A DNA stretch of 64,000 nt from Streptomyces sp. MUM 178J. GTDB taxonomy: Bacteria > Actinomycetota > Actinomycetes > Streptomycetales > Streptomycetaceae. Each line of letters begins with the position of its first letter. Position 1 is the stretch's first letter. Location: assembly GCF_022414575.1 (NCBI RefSeq), contig NZ_JADWYQ010000010.1:1-64000 (forward strand), given 5' to 3'. The translations under genes and the position numbers were made by a program. This document shows, piece after piece, positions 54,334-62,821 of the stretch. The notes below the pieces were generated by a model. It was not told where the DNA came from and ran no database searches. It saw only the letters and a program-made list of their open reading frames with translations.

Positions 54334-55905
54334 ATGGTTGCTCGGTATGTGATGTCCATCGACCAGGGCACCACCTCCACACGATGCATCCTGTTCGACC
54401 ACCGGGGGCGACTGGCGTCGGTCGCGCAGCGGGAGCACCGCCAGCACTTCCCCCGGCCCGGCTGGGTCGAGCACGACGCCACCGAGATCTGGCGCAACCT
54501 CCAGCGCGTGGTCCCCGAAGCGCTGTCCAACGCCGGCATGGACGCCGGACAGGTCGCGGCCATCGGGATCGCCAACCAGCGCGAGACGACCGTGCTCTGG
54601 GACCGGCGGACCGGCTCCCCGCTGGGCAGGGCGATCGTCTGGCAGGACACCCGCACCGCTCCGCTCGTCGACGAGCTGAGAGGCCGGCCCGGAGACGAGT
54701 ACTTCCTCGAACGCTGCAGCCTTCCCCCCTCGACCTACTTCTCCGCGCCCCGGATCCGCTGGCTGTTCGACCACGTCGACGGGCTGGAGCGGCGTGCCAG
54801 GGACGGCGAGGTGCTCTTCGGCACGATGGAGAGCTGGCTGATCTGGAATCTCACCGGCGGACCCGACGGGGGCCTGCACATCACCGACGCCACCAACGCC
54901 AGCCGCACCATGCTCGCCAACATACGCACGCTGACCTGGGACGGGGAGCTGCTTGACTTCTTCGGGGTCCCGCGTTCGATGCTGCCGGAGATCCGGTCCT
55001 CGGCCGAGATCTACGGCGAGGCCCGCACGGTGCTCCCGGGCGTGCGGATCACGGCCGCCCTCGGCGATCAGCAGGCGGCGCTGTTCGGGCAGACCTGCTT
55101 CTCGCCGGGCGAGGCGAAGTGCACATACGGGACCGGCAGCTTTCTGCTGATGAACACCGGCACCGACCTCGTGCGTTCCCGGCACGGGCTCCTCACCACC
55201 GTCGCGTACAAGATCGCGAACCAGCCGGCGGTCTACGCACTGGAAGGCCCGATCGCCGTCACCGGCTCGCTGGTCCAGTGGTTCCGGGACCGTCTGGGCC
55301 TGATCAGCAGCGCGCCCGAGATCGAGACCCTGGCGCGCACCGTCGAGGACAACGGCGGCTGCTATATCGTCCCCGCGTTCTCCGGTCTGTTCGCCCCCCA
55401 CTGGCGCAGCGACGCCCGCGGCGTCATCGTCGGCCTCACCTCGTACATCACCAAGGGGCATCTGGCCCGGGCCGTTCTGGAGGCCACCGGCTGGCAGACG
55501 CGGGAGGTCGTGGACGCCGTGAACGCCGATTCCGCGCTCGCCCTCAAGCAGCTCAAGGTGGATGGGGGCATGACATCCGACAACCTGCTCATGCAGTTCC
55601 TGGCCGACGTGCTCGACGTTCCCGTGGTGCGGCCCCTGGTCGCCGAGACCGTCTCGCTCGGCGCCGCCTACGCCGCGGGCCTGGCGGCCGGCTACTGGCC
55701 GGACATGGAAGTCCTGCGCGGCAACTGGCACCGGGCCGCCCAGTGGCTGCCGGCCATGGACCCCGAGCGCCGGGAGTGGGAGTACGACTGCTGGAAGCGG
55801 GCCGTCGAACGGTCCCTGGGGTGGGTCCGGCCGGCGAAAGGCGATCAGCAGGGCCCGTCAAGCCCCGGGGAGGGCCGTTCGGCCCCTGTGAGGCCCGTGG
55901 ACTGA
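54334..55905 (+). CDS. glpK: Glycerol kinase
   Basis: 523 residues. FGGY kinase phosphorylating glycerol with [21 protein letters not shown] is the phosphate-binding start; [47 protein letters not shown] and [15 protein letters not shown] are family motifs. About 25 extra Pro/Gly/Ser residues end the protein. It directly follows the IclR gene; no glpF facilitator lies between them, unlike the usual streptomycete gyl operon, and no glpD follows. Confidence 0.95.
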   Translation: MVARYVMSIDQGTTSTRCILFDHRGRLASVAQREHRQHFPRPGWVEHDATEIWRNLQRVVPEALSNAGMDAGQVAAIGIANQRETTVLWDRRTGSPLGRAIVWQDTRTAPLVDELRGRPGDEYFLERCSLPPSTYFSAPRIRWLFDHVDGLERRARDGEVLFGTMESWLIWNLTGGPDGGLHITDATNASRTMLANIRTLTWDGELLDFFGVPRSMLPEIRSSAEIYGEARTVLPGVRITAALGDQQAALFGQTCFSPGEAKCTYGTGSFLLMNTGTDLVRSRHGLLTTVAYKIANQPAVYALEGPIAVTGSLVQWFRDRLGLISSAPEIETLARTVEDNGGCYIVPAFSGLFAPHWRSDARGVIVGLTSYITKGHLARAVLEATGWQTREVVDAVNADSALALKQLKVDGGMTSDNLLMQFLADVLDVPVVRPLVAETVSLGAAYAAGLAAGYWPDMEVLRGNWHRAAQWLPAMDPERREWEYDCWKRAVERSLGWVRPAKGDQQGPSSPGEGRSAPVRPVD

Positions 55906-56040
55906 GGGAAGACTGGGTGGCGAGTGAAGGGCAAAGGAGCCGGAGTCGAGCGGCCGGCCCCCAGCCACGACGTGGGATGCAGATGCGCAGTCCCACGACG
56001 TGGCCTTCACCGTAGTGCTCGATCAGGTTGGAGGTCGGCC

Positions 56041-56244
56041 ATGACCAGGAACACACCGGACACAGAGCGGGCTGAGGACCGGCTGGGCGTCCTCGAAGCA
56101 CGTGTACAGACCCTCGCGCAGGCCGTGCGGGCGCTCGCCCAGGGGCTGGAGGAGAACCCGGCGGAAGAGGAACCGGACGCCACGCAGCGCGCGGCGCGGG
56201 GCGCCCGGCTGGCGCATGAACTCCTGATCACTCAGGACATGTGA
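56041..56244 (+). CDS. Small coiled-coil-like hypothetical protein
   Basis: 67 residues from ATG 56041 with GGAGG eight bases upstream. A helical stretch with heptad character (RLGVLEARVQTLAQAVRAL) then an acidic Glu/Pro segment and a second helix. No known family. Length and a good ribosome site support a real small gene; the role is unknown. Confidence 0.5.
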   Translation: MTRNTPDTERAEDRLGVLEARVQTLAQAVRALAQGLEENPAEEEPDATQRAARGARLAHELLITQDM

Positions 56245-56292
56245 GGCAGTCGGCAGACCGAGACGCCCGTCACCCGGTCGCCCAGGGCCGGG

Positions 56293-57426
56293 CTACAGCC
56301 AGCCCCGCCTTTTGAATACGAGGTACAGGCTCACGCATACCGCTGACATCAGCAGGATCGCGAAGGGGTATCCCAACACCCAGTGCAGCTCCGGCATATG
56401 GTCGAAGTTCATGCCGTAGACCGTCCCGACCAGCGTCGGGGCGAAGAGGATGGCCGCCCAGGCGGAGATCTTCTTGATCTCCTCGTTCTGCTCGAAGCCG
56501 GCCTCCGCCAGCGCCCGCATCTCCGCGTTCTGCTGCTGGGAGACCAGTGTGGCGTTGACCGTGAGGATGTCCGCCAGGGCCTGGCGGAAGCCGTCGACGC
56601 GCTCGCTGGTGTGGGTGACGTGGTCGGCGACGTCGCGGAGGTATCGCTGGAGTTCCTCGTGGGTGCCGTACTTGGCGAAGCCCGCCATCAGGCCGTTGAG
56701 CATGCCCACCAGGGGCCGGGTGGCACGCTGGAACTCGACCATCTCCCGGGCCAGTTCGTAGATGCGGCGGGAGACCGCGGGGTCGCCGCCGAAGACCTCG
56801 GTCTCGATCTCGTCGATGTCGTTCTGGACGCCCGCGACCACCGGGGCGTAGCCGTCGACCACCGCGTCGAGGATCGCGTAGAGCACCGCCTCGGGACCGA
56901 GGCTCAGGAGTTCGGGGGTCTGCTCCATACGGTGGCGAACGGCGGAGAGGTCGGGGGCCGCGCCATGGCGGACCGTGATGACGAAGTCCTTGCCGACGAA
57001 GACATGGAGCTCGCCGAAGTCGACCTCCTCCTGGGCGTCCAGATAGCGGGCGGCGCGCAGCACGGTGAAGAGGGTCTCGCCGTAGCGCTCCAGCTTGGGG
57101 CGCTGATGGGCCTCAAGAGCGTCCTCGACGGCCAGTTCATGGAGATCGAACTCCTCGGCGAGGGAGAGGATCTCCCCTTCGGTCGGGCGGTGCAGCCCGA
57201 TCCACGCCATGCCGTCCGACTGGGCGCGGAGCTGGCGGAAGGTGTCCGTGAGCGAGTCCGGGGTGGAGACGCGGCGGCCGTCGCGGTACAGCGCCGCGTG
57301 CACCACGCTGTCCTGGCCGCGGCCCCCGGCCGTGCGTCCGGCGTCCGGAGCGCCGTCCCCGCCGGACGAGGGCTCGGGCGGCTCCTGTGATGAAGAGCCC
57401 GACCGGCGCCGCCAGTGGGGGAGCAT
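56293..57426 (-). CDS. corA: CorA-family divalent cation channel
   Basis: 377 residues from ATG 57426, which has GGAGGTGA at ideal spacing. N-terminal ~45 residues disordered, then the CorA cytoplasmic funnel (WIGLHRPTEGEILSLAEEF, FVGKDFVITVRHG), a long stalk helix, and two C-terminal membrane helices with the selectivity motif YGMNF and the loop HMPELHW, ending in basic KRRGWL. Imports Mg2+ (or Co2+/Ni2+); cobalt is also the metal of the B12 made by the cob genes, but they are 50 kb away. Confidence 0.94.
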   Translation of the reverse strand: MLPHWRRRSGSSSQEPPEPSSGGDGAPDAGRTAGGRGQDSVVHAALYRDGRRVSTPDSLTDTFRQLRAQSDGMAWIGLHRPTEGEILSLAEEFDLHELAVEDALEAHQRPKLERYGETLFTVLRAARYLDAQEEVDFGELHVFVGKDFVITVRHGAAPDLSAVRHRMEQTPELLSLGPEAVLYAILDAVVDGYAPVVAGVQNDIDEIETEVFGGDPAVSRRIYELAREMVEFQRATRPLVGMLNGLMAGFAKYGTHEELQRYLRDVADHVTHTSERVDGFRQALADILTVNATLVSQQQNAEMRALAEAGFEQNEEIKKISAWAAILFAPTLVGTVYGMNFDHMPELHWVLGYPFAILLMSAVCVSLYLVFKRRGWL

Positions 57427-57660
57427 CACCTGTCACCTCCGGGCCTCCGGGATCCGCGCAGGCAGGATATCCGCGGTCGGGGACGACAGGCCCGAAGCCC
57501 GGGCCCGCATCCTGACCGCCGCCGACCGCCGCCAGGTCCGATTCGGCCCTGTCACAGCGTGACCGGCTCTCTGCCCCGACCTCGGTCTCCCCGGACTCGG
57601 CCACCGCGTCTCCCGCCGCCGCCCGTCCGGCCACCCCATGTCCGCGTGCCCCTTCTTCGT

Positions 57661-57720
57661 GCACCCCAAGTCCTGGCACTGCTACTCCGGGCACTGCTAC
57701 TCCGGGCACTGCCAGTCCTG
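57661..57720. repeat. Four copies of a 15-bp repeat in a gene-free stretch
   Basis: Units at 57661, 57676, 57691 and 57706 share GCAC at the start; the second and third are identical (GCACTGCTACTCCGG). The 419-bp interval 57427-57845 has open frames in several phases but no codon bias, ribosome site or motif to support a gene. Confidence 0.85.
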
Positions 57721-57845
57721 GCACCGTCTGTCCGGCCGCCGCATGTCCGTGCACCCCTCGGCGGCGCCCCGGCGGTCGCACGCCCAGGAGCGGCCCCCGG
57801 CGGTGGCACTCAGCGTCTGGCCCACCCGGCGGCGCACGCCGAGCC

Positions 57846-58739
57846 TCACGGCAACAGGCCCGCGCGTCGCGCGCAGACCACCGCCTCCAGTCGCGTATGC
57901 GCACCCAGCTTCCGCATCGCGGACCGCAGATAGCCCTTCACCGTCTCCGGGCGCAGCCCCAGCCGCTGCGCCGCCACCGCGTTGGTCGCACCCGATGCCA
58001 CCATCGCCAGCACGTCCACCTCCCGCGGGGTCAGCGCCACCCGCAGCGGATGCGACGCCGGGGCGGCCGCGGCCGCCAGCCGCCCGCACACGGCGAGCAA
58101 CTCCTCCCTCAGCGCCGGATCGGCGACCCGCGGCGCCAGGGCGCGCAGCACGCCGTGCGCCTGGCGCACCTCCTCCCAGCCGGACGTCCCCGCCCCCGTC
58201 CCCGCCGCCGGGGCGCGGGTCCTGGCCCGGGCCAGCAGGCGCTGCGCCTCGTCCCGTACGACCAGTGCCTGCTCCACATCCCGCGCCGTCGCCATCGCCG
58301 CGTCCAGGGTCCGCTCCCCCAGCGGCAGCGCCTCCCGCAGCGCGCCGTACAGCACGCCCCGCACGCTCCTGCCCACCACGACGGGCACCGCCACCACCGC
58401 CCGCAGCCCTTCCGCCGCCACCGCCGCGTCGTACTCATGGCTGATGTGTCGCGCCGTGCGGTAGTCGGTCACCGCGCACGGCCGCGACAGCGCCATCGAC
58501 TTGCCGCCCAGGCCGTTCCCGCTGTACACCCCGAGCCCGCGCAGCGCCCCGGTCGCCGCGCCGCTCAACTCGGCTATGCGCAGCGTTCCGGCCGTGCCCG
58601 CGCCCGCGCCGCGTACCAGCCCGCCGAACGCCACCGGCAGCCCCGTCGTACGGCGCAGTCGCACCAGGGCGGCGCGGATCTCCGCCGACTCCTCCGGCTC
58701 GCTCACGTCAGGTCCACTCCCCGCGCTGCTCGTCGTCAC
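57846..58739 (-). CDS. GAF-domain LuxR-type transcriptional regulator
   Basis: 297 residues from GTG 58739 (start uncertain). Residues ~20-160 form a GAF-like sensor (LGGKSMALSRPCAVTDYRTA, VVAVPVVVGRSVRGVLYGAL). The C-terminal ~65 residues are a LuxR/FixJ helix-turn-helix: LTPREVDVLAMVASGATN, AVAAQRLGLRPETVKGYL, RSAMRKLGAHTRLEAV. It is divergent from the acyl-CoA synthetase gene, sharing 245 bp, so it probably controls that gene in response to an aromatic or acyl ligand. Confidence 0.88.
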   Translation of the reverse strand: MTTSSAGSGPDVSEPEESAEIRAALVRLRRTTGLPVAFGGLVRGAGAGTAGTLRIAELSGAATGALRGLGVYSGNGLGGKSMALSRPCAVTDYRTARHISHEYDAAVAAEGLRAVVAVPVVVGRSVRGVLYGALREALPLGERTLDAAMATARDVEQALVVRDEAQRLLARARTRAPAAGTGAGTSGWEEVRQAHGVLRALAPRVADPALREELLAVCGRLAAAAAPASHPLRVALTPREVDVLAMVASGATNAVAAQRLGLRPETVKGYLRSAMRKLGAHTRLEAVVCARRAGLLP

Positions 58740-58984
58740 CCCCGAACGGGGGTGGTGAGACCCAGGTCACCGATTACACGATGGCGGGGCGCCGTCCGGC
58801 AATGAGCCCGCCCGCCCACGCACCTGCCCGCCCACGCACCTGCCCGTCGGCGTACCTGCTCGCCCACGCGCCCGCCCACACCGCCCCGCGGGCCATGCGC
58901 AGCTCTTCTTTTCAGTCGTCCGCGTGAACGTGGGCAGCTGGTAGTCGTTGTCGTTGAGGGGCAGTGCCGGTAGAGGAGAGAGCT

Positions 58985-60526
58985 ATGCGGGTACCGATGA
59001 CCATCACGGACTTCCTGGACAGGGCGGAGCTGGGGTTCGCTTCCAGCCCCGGCGTGGTCGACGAGCCGGACCAGCCGGCGCCGCCACTGCCGGAGTCGAC
59101 GTATGGGCGACTCGGCGAGCGGGTGCGGGCATGGCAGGCGGGGCTGGACGCGCTTGGCGTCGGCGAGGGTGAGCGGGTGGCGGTCGTCAGCCACAACTCG
59201 GCCCGGCTGCTTGAACTGCTGTTCGCCGTGCCGATGAGCGGCCGGATCTGTGTGCCGGTCAACTTCCGCCTGAAGCCGGACGAAGTCGAGTACGTGGTGC
59301 AGCAGAGCGGGGCGTCGGCCCTGCTCGTCGACCGGGAACTGGACGAAGCCCTGGCCGGTGTGAAGGCACGCCACCGATTCGTCCTCGGTGAGCAGACGGA
59401 CACCGAGCTGATGCGCTTCGGTGTGGACCCCCGCCCGTGGGCACACCCGGACGAGGACGCCACCGCGACGATCAACTACACGTCGGGCACGACTGCCCGC
59501 CCCAAGGGCGTGCAGCTGACACACCGCAACATCTGGGTGAACGGTCTGACATTTGGCCTGCACACTCGTGTGTGGGAGCGCGATGTCTACATGCACACGC
59601 TGCCGATGTTCCACTGCAACGGCTGGGGAATGCCCTATGTGATGGCCGGACTGGGGGTGAAGCAGGTGGTGCTGCGCAAGGTCGACGGCGCAGAGATCCT
59701 GCGCCGTGTTGAGGAGCATGGCGTGACGCTCATGTGCGGCGCTCCCGCGGTCTGGAACGCGGTGTTGGATGCGGCCGCTGCATGGGAGGGGGAGATCCCG
59801 GGGCGCGACCGCGTGCGGATCGTCTGCGCGGGCGCCCCGCCGCCGAGCCGCATGATCCAGCGGATCGGCGGGGAGCTGGGCTGGGAGTTCACACAGATCT
59901 ACGGCCTGACCGAGACCTCGCCGCTGCTCACGTTCAACCGCACCCGCCCCGCGGACACAGAACTTCCCGCCGAGGAGCGGGCACGGAAGCTGTCCCGCGC
60001 GGGCCTTCCCGCGCTGGGCGTGAAGCTGAAGGTTTCCGACGCGGGCGAGGTCCTGGCCCGCTCGAACGTCGTGCTCGACGGCTACTGGGAGAATCCGGAG
60101 GAGACGGATGCAGCGCTGGAGGGCGGCTGGTTCCACACGGGCGACGGTGGCACGTTCGACGACGAGGACGGCCACCTGACGATCTCCGACCGGAAGAAGG
60201 ACGTGATCATCACCGGCGGAGAGAACGTCTCGTCGATCGAGGTCGAAGACACGATCTTCAGCCACCCCGAGGTCGCCGAGGTCGCCGTCATCGGCGTCCC
60301 GCACGAGAAGTGGGGCGAGACCATCAAGGCCCTGGTGGTCCTCGCCGAGGGGGCAACCGCGCAGGAGTCCGACATCATCGCCCACTGCAAGCAGCGCATG
60401 GCGGGCTACAAGGCCCCCACGACCGTCGAGTTCCGAGACGTCATCCCGCGTACGGCCACCGGCAAGATCCAGAAGTTCAAGCTCCGCGAACCGTACTGGT
60501 CAGGTCGCGACCGCCAAGTGAACTGA
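58985..60526 (+). CDS. Acyl-CoA synthetase (AMP-binding, fatty/aryl acid-CoA ligase)
   Basis: 513 residues from ATG 58985 behind GAGGAGA. ANL-superfamily ligase: P-loop NYTSGTTARPKGVQLTHRN, HCNGWGMPYV, IYGLTETSPLL (A5), TGDGGTFDDEDGHLTISDRK (A7), GGENVSSIEVED and PRTATGKIQKFKLRE with catalytic Lys. It activates a carboxylic acid to acyl-AMP, then acyl-CoA. The chain best fits medium-chain or aryl acid ligases; the exact acid is unknown. The divergent GAF-LuxR regulator is the likely controller. The 204 bp after it (to 60730) contain nothing I can name. Confidence 0.9.
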   Translation: MRVPMTITDFLDRAELGFASSPGVVDEPDQPAPPLPESTYGRLGERVRAWQAGLDALGVGEGERVAVVSHNSARLLELLFAVPMSGRICVPVNFRLKPDEVEYVVQQSGASALLVDRELDEALAGVKARHRFVLGEQTDTELMRFGVDPRPWAHPDEDATATINYTSGTTARPKGVQLTHRNIWVNGLTFGLHTRVWERDVYMHTLPMFHCNGWGMPYVMAGLGVKQVVLRKVDGAEILRRVEEHGVTLMCGAPAVWNAVLDAAAAWEGEIPGRDRVRIVCAGAPPPSRMIQRIGGELGWEFTQIYGLTETSPLLTFNRTRPADTELPAEERARKLSRAGLPALGVKLKVSDAGEVLARSNVVLDGYWENPEETDAALEGGWFHTGDGGTFDDEDGHLTISDRKKDVIITGGENVSSIEVEDTIFSHPEVAEVAVIGVPHEKWGETIKALVVLAEGATAQESDIIAHCKQRMAGYKAPTTVEFRDVIPRTATGKIQKFKLREPYWSGRDRQVN

Positions 60527-60730
60527 CCGCTGATCGCGGCGCAGTGCCGAGGTGATCCGGCAACGGCTGCCAGCGGTGACCCCGCGGTAGCAGGCAGGGC
60601 GTTCTGATCTTGCTGCCGCCCAGCACCGACCCGATACCTACCGCGGCCTGCTGAAACGGCTGTTCGGCCCCCGCTCCGGCCGTCACGATCCCCAAGACTG
60701 CTCGCCACGCCTTGACGGCCGGCGGCAAGG

Positions 60731-61348
60731 TCAGAAAGGCGGAGCTGCGCCGGCGGTACGCGGAGGCAGGGTGCGGGGAGGCAGGGCACGAGGACGCGGG
60801 GTCCGCACCGGGACGATCCGGGGAGGGCCGGCGACGGCGCCCATGAGCTCCCGGCGCATGCACACCCTCGGCCACTGGTCGAGACCGCAGGACGCCTCCG
60901 CGCGCCGGATCTCCCGCAGCCCCTCGGTCAGCTCGTCGTCGGGCAGGGCGCGGAAGCCGAGCCGCGCGTAGTACGGGGCGTTCCACGGCACGTCGGCGAA
61001 GGTCGTCAGGGTCAGCGCCGACAGCCCGTCGGCGGCGGCGCACACGGCGAGGTGGTCGAGCAGCCCGCTGCCGAGACCGCGGCGGGCGGCCGACGGATGG
61101 ACCGAGACCTGCTCGACATGGGAGGCCCCGTCCACCTCCTCGCAGAGCAGATACGCCACGGGGTGGTCGTCGGAGTCCGCCGTCACCCAGGCGTGGCCCG
61201 CCCGCCGGAAGCGGTCGAGCGTGTCGATCGAGGGCGGCTCGTCGTCGGCGACCGCCGCCATGCCGAGGGCGCGGAACGGCTCGCCGGCCGCCCTTTCGAT
61301 CTCCTGGAGCAGGGGCAGTTCGGCGCGCGACGCCGGTCGGATGCGCAT
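60731..61348 (-). CDS. GNAT-family N-acetyltransferase
   Basis: 205 residues from ATG 61348. GNAT fold with MRIRPASRAELPLLQEIE start, the acetyl-CoA pyrophosphate loop VSVHPSAARRGLGSGLLDH (Q/RxxGxG/A), and WNAPYYARLGFRALP with the late Tyr. The last ~35 residues are a Pro/Arg/Thr-rich tail beyond the fold. Substrate unknown. Confidence 0.88.
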   Translation of the reverse strand: MRIRPASRAELPLLQEIERAAGEPFRALGMAAVADDEPPSIDTLDRFRRAGHAWVTADSDDHPVAYLLCEEVDGASHVEQVSVHPSAARRGLGSGLLDHLAVCAAADGLSALTLTTFADVPWNAPYYARLGFRALPDDELTEGLREIRRAEASCGLDQWPRVCMRRELMGAVAGPPRIVPVRTPRPRALPPRTLPPRTAGAAPPF

Positions 61349-61485
61349 GGCCCGAGTATGGCGGAGCCCGCGGCCCGCGCCACACGGAGGGGCGGCTCGC
61401 GGCGGGTCCGGCACCCGCCCCGCGCCGCCGGGGGTGCGGGGCAAGGCTGCGGAACGCCCGTCGTGTCAAGGGCGGTGACCGGTGG

Positions 61486-62526
61486 TCAGCGCAGGCCCGT
61501 TTCTCCTGGCGGGTCGGGCGTTCCAGGCCCTCCGGATTCTCCGGGAGTTCTCGGCGCTTCGGGTGTTCCGGGCGCTTCGGGTGTTCTGGGTGTTCCAGGC
61601 TCTCCGGATTCTCCGGGAGTTCCGGGCGCTTCGGATGTTCCGGGCCATGGCGCGCCCGCGCCGACCAGCTCGTCCGCCGCGTCGTTCACCGGCTGCGGGC
61701 TGCCGGTGAGATCCATGGCGAAGAGCGGTATGCCGAGGGCGTCGGCACGGGCCCTTGCGTCCTGCGCGTATCCGGCGAGCGAGAAGTGCACGCTCGCTGC
61801 CGCGTCGTGCAGCCCGTGCAGCCACAGGCACTCGACCGCCTGCAGCGTCGTCCGGCGCGTGGAGGGGTCCACCCGGGCGACCAGGCCCGGGCCGTGCAGA
61901 TTCACGCCGGGGGCCGCGGTGCGCCGCTCGGGCCGGGTGACGTCGCGGAAGCCGAGCCATCTGAGGTAGTGCGCGGCCGCCGTCACGGCGTCCCGCGCCG
62001 TGCGGATGGTGACCGGGCGGAAGGCGTCGCGGCGGGGAGCGGTCGCGGTGCGCGGCAGCGGGATGTGCGCGGGTCGGCCTCTCGGGTCACCGGCCGGCCG
62101 CGGCCTGCGCCCCTCGTGGTCCGCTTGGCTGTCGGAGCCGCCTCGGTCGGCGTCGTCGCCCGGGCGGCCCCCCGGCGTGTCCTGGGCCTCCGGGAGGTCG
62201 GGGCCGGGGCCGCCTCGCTCCTCGCGGGCGCGGCTCGCCGCGGCCGCGGGAGGAACGGGGGCGTTCGCGGGGCGGACCGGGACGCGCAGCACCGTGCCGC
62301 AGGGGCAGCCGAGCTCCGGCTGCGGCCAGTGGCCCTGGCGGGCGCACTCCGGGCAGCGGACCGTCACCCAGTCGTCAGTCCAGGTGCGGTGTGTGATCGG
62401 CTCCGGGGCCGCGCCGCGCAGCAGCGGGGGCGCGAGCGGAGCGCCGCAGGCGCATGGATAGACGGGTGGCGCAAAACGGTGGTCCCGTCGGCATGCCGGA
62501 CAGCGCACCGGCACGCTCTCGGTCAT
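61486..62526 (-). CDS. Zinc-ribbon protein with degenerate Mrr-like nuclease domain and Pro-Gly tail
   Basis: 346 residues from ATG 62526 (ATG 62529 possible; AAGGGGG upstream). Two N-terminal cysteine ribbons: CPAC...CAC and CPEC...CPC (~6-80). A Pro/Arg/Asp-rich linker to ~180. Residues ~185-290 resemble the Mrr/restriction-endonuclease fold (AAAHYLRWLGFRDV, GVNLHGPGLVARVDPST), but the catalytic (E/Q)xK position reads ARVD, so it is likely inactive. The last ~50 residues are collagen-like (repeats of PGT, EAP, PGES), from imperfect DNA repeats at ~61500-61650. It is divergent from gcl. The overall function is unknown. Confidence 0.68.
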   Translation of the reverse strand: MTESVPVRCPACRRDHRFAPPVYPCACGAPLAPPLLRGAAPEPITHRTWTDDWVTVRCPECARQGHWPQPELGCPCGTVLRVPVRPANAPVPPAAAASRAREERGGPGPDLPEAQDTPGGRPGDDADRGGSDSQADHEGRRPRPAGDPRGRPAHIPLPRTATAPRRDAFRPVTIRTARDAVTAAAHYLRWLGFRDVTRPERRTAAPGVNLHGPGLVARVDPSTRRTTLQAVECLWLHGLHDAAASVHFSLAGYAQDARARADALGIPLFAMDLTGSPQPVNDAADELVGAGAPWPGTSEAPGTPGESGEPGTPRTPEAPGTPEAPRTPGESGGPGTPDPPGETGLR

Positions 62527-62659
62527 CATGCCCCCTTCCCCTGGTGCGGGGTTCCCCTCTGCTCGGGTCCATCGTCCACCAAGTGTGAAGCCTCGGCGAG
62601 GTACTTCGGACACTTCCCGTCCTTCTGTACGCGGTGGAGTGCGCCCCTTCTCAGCTCCC

Positions 62660-62688
62660 TTGACGCCATGCGGGCCACACCGTACATT
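62660..62688 (+). promoter_or_regulatory. Vegetative-type promoter for glyoxylate carboligase
   Basis: TTGACG (62660-62665), 17-bp spacer, TACATT (62683-62688): close to the primary-sigma consensus. The start would be near 62695, giving a ~127-nt leader that contains the repeated elements at 62711-62765. Confidence 0.6.
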
Positions 62689-62710
62689 GCTTCCGTATAA
62701 CAGAATCTAA

Positions 62711-62765
62711 ATTCCGCAATACGAAATCCCAAGGGGAGTGCGGTGCGGAATCCCCGTACGGAATC
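62711..62765 (+). promoter_or_regulatory. Operator-like repeats in the gcl leader
   Basis: ATTCCGCAATACGAAAT (62711-62727) is a near-palindrome with one mismatched pair; CGGAATC is directly repeated at 62746-62752 and 62759-62765, 13 bp apart. Together with TTCCG at 62691 they look like sites for a repressor, plausibly of the AllR/IclR type that controls glyoxylate/allantoin genes in Streptomyces (inference). Confidence 0.4.
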
Positions 62766-62821
62766 GCAGCTCTCAGGTGGCGCGACAGAGCCCGATCCGC
62801 AAGGCCGAAGCAGGAGCACCC

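Noticed and set aside
57661..57720. Elastin-like Val-Pro-Gly repeats readable on the minus strand
   Set aside because: They come only from the 15-bp DNA repeat in a frame that has no ribosome site or conserved sequence on either side.
60527..60730. Remnant of a transposase after the acyl-CoA synthetase
   Set aside because: Open frames exist but no transposase motif or inverted repeats could be identified.
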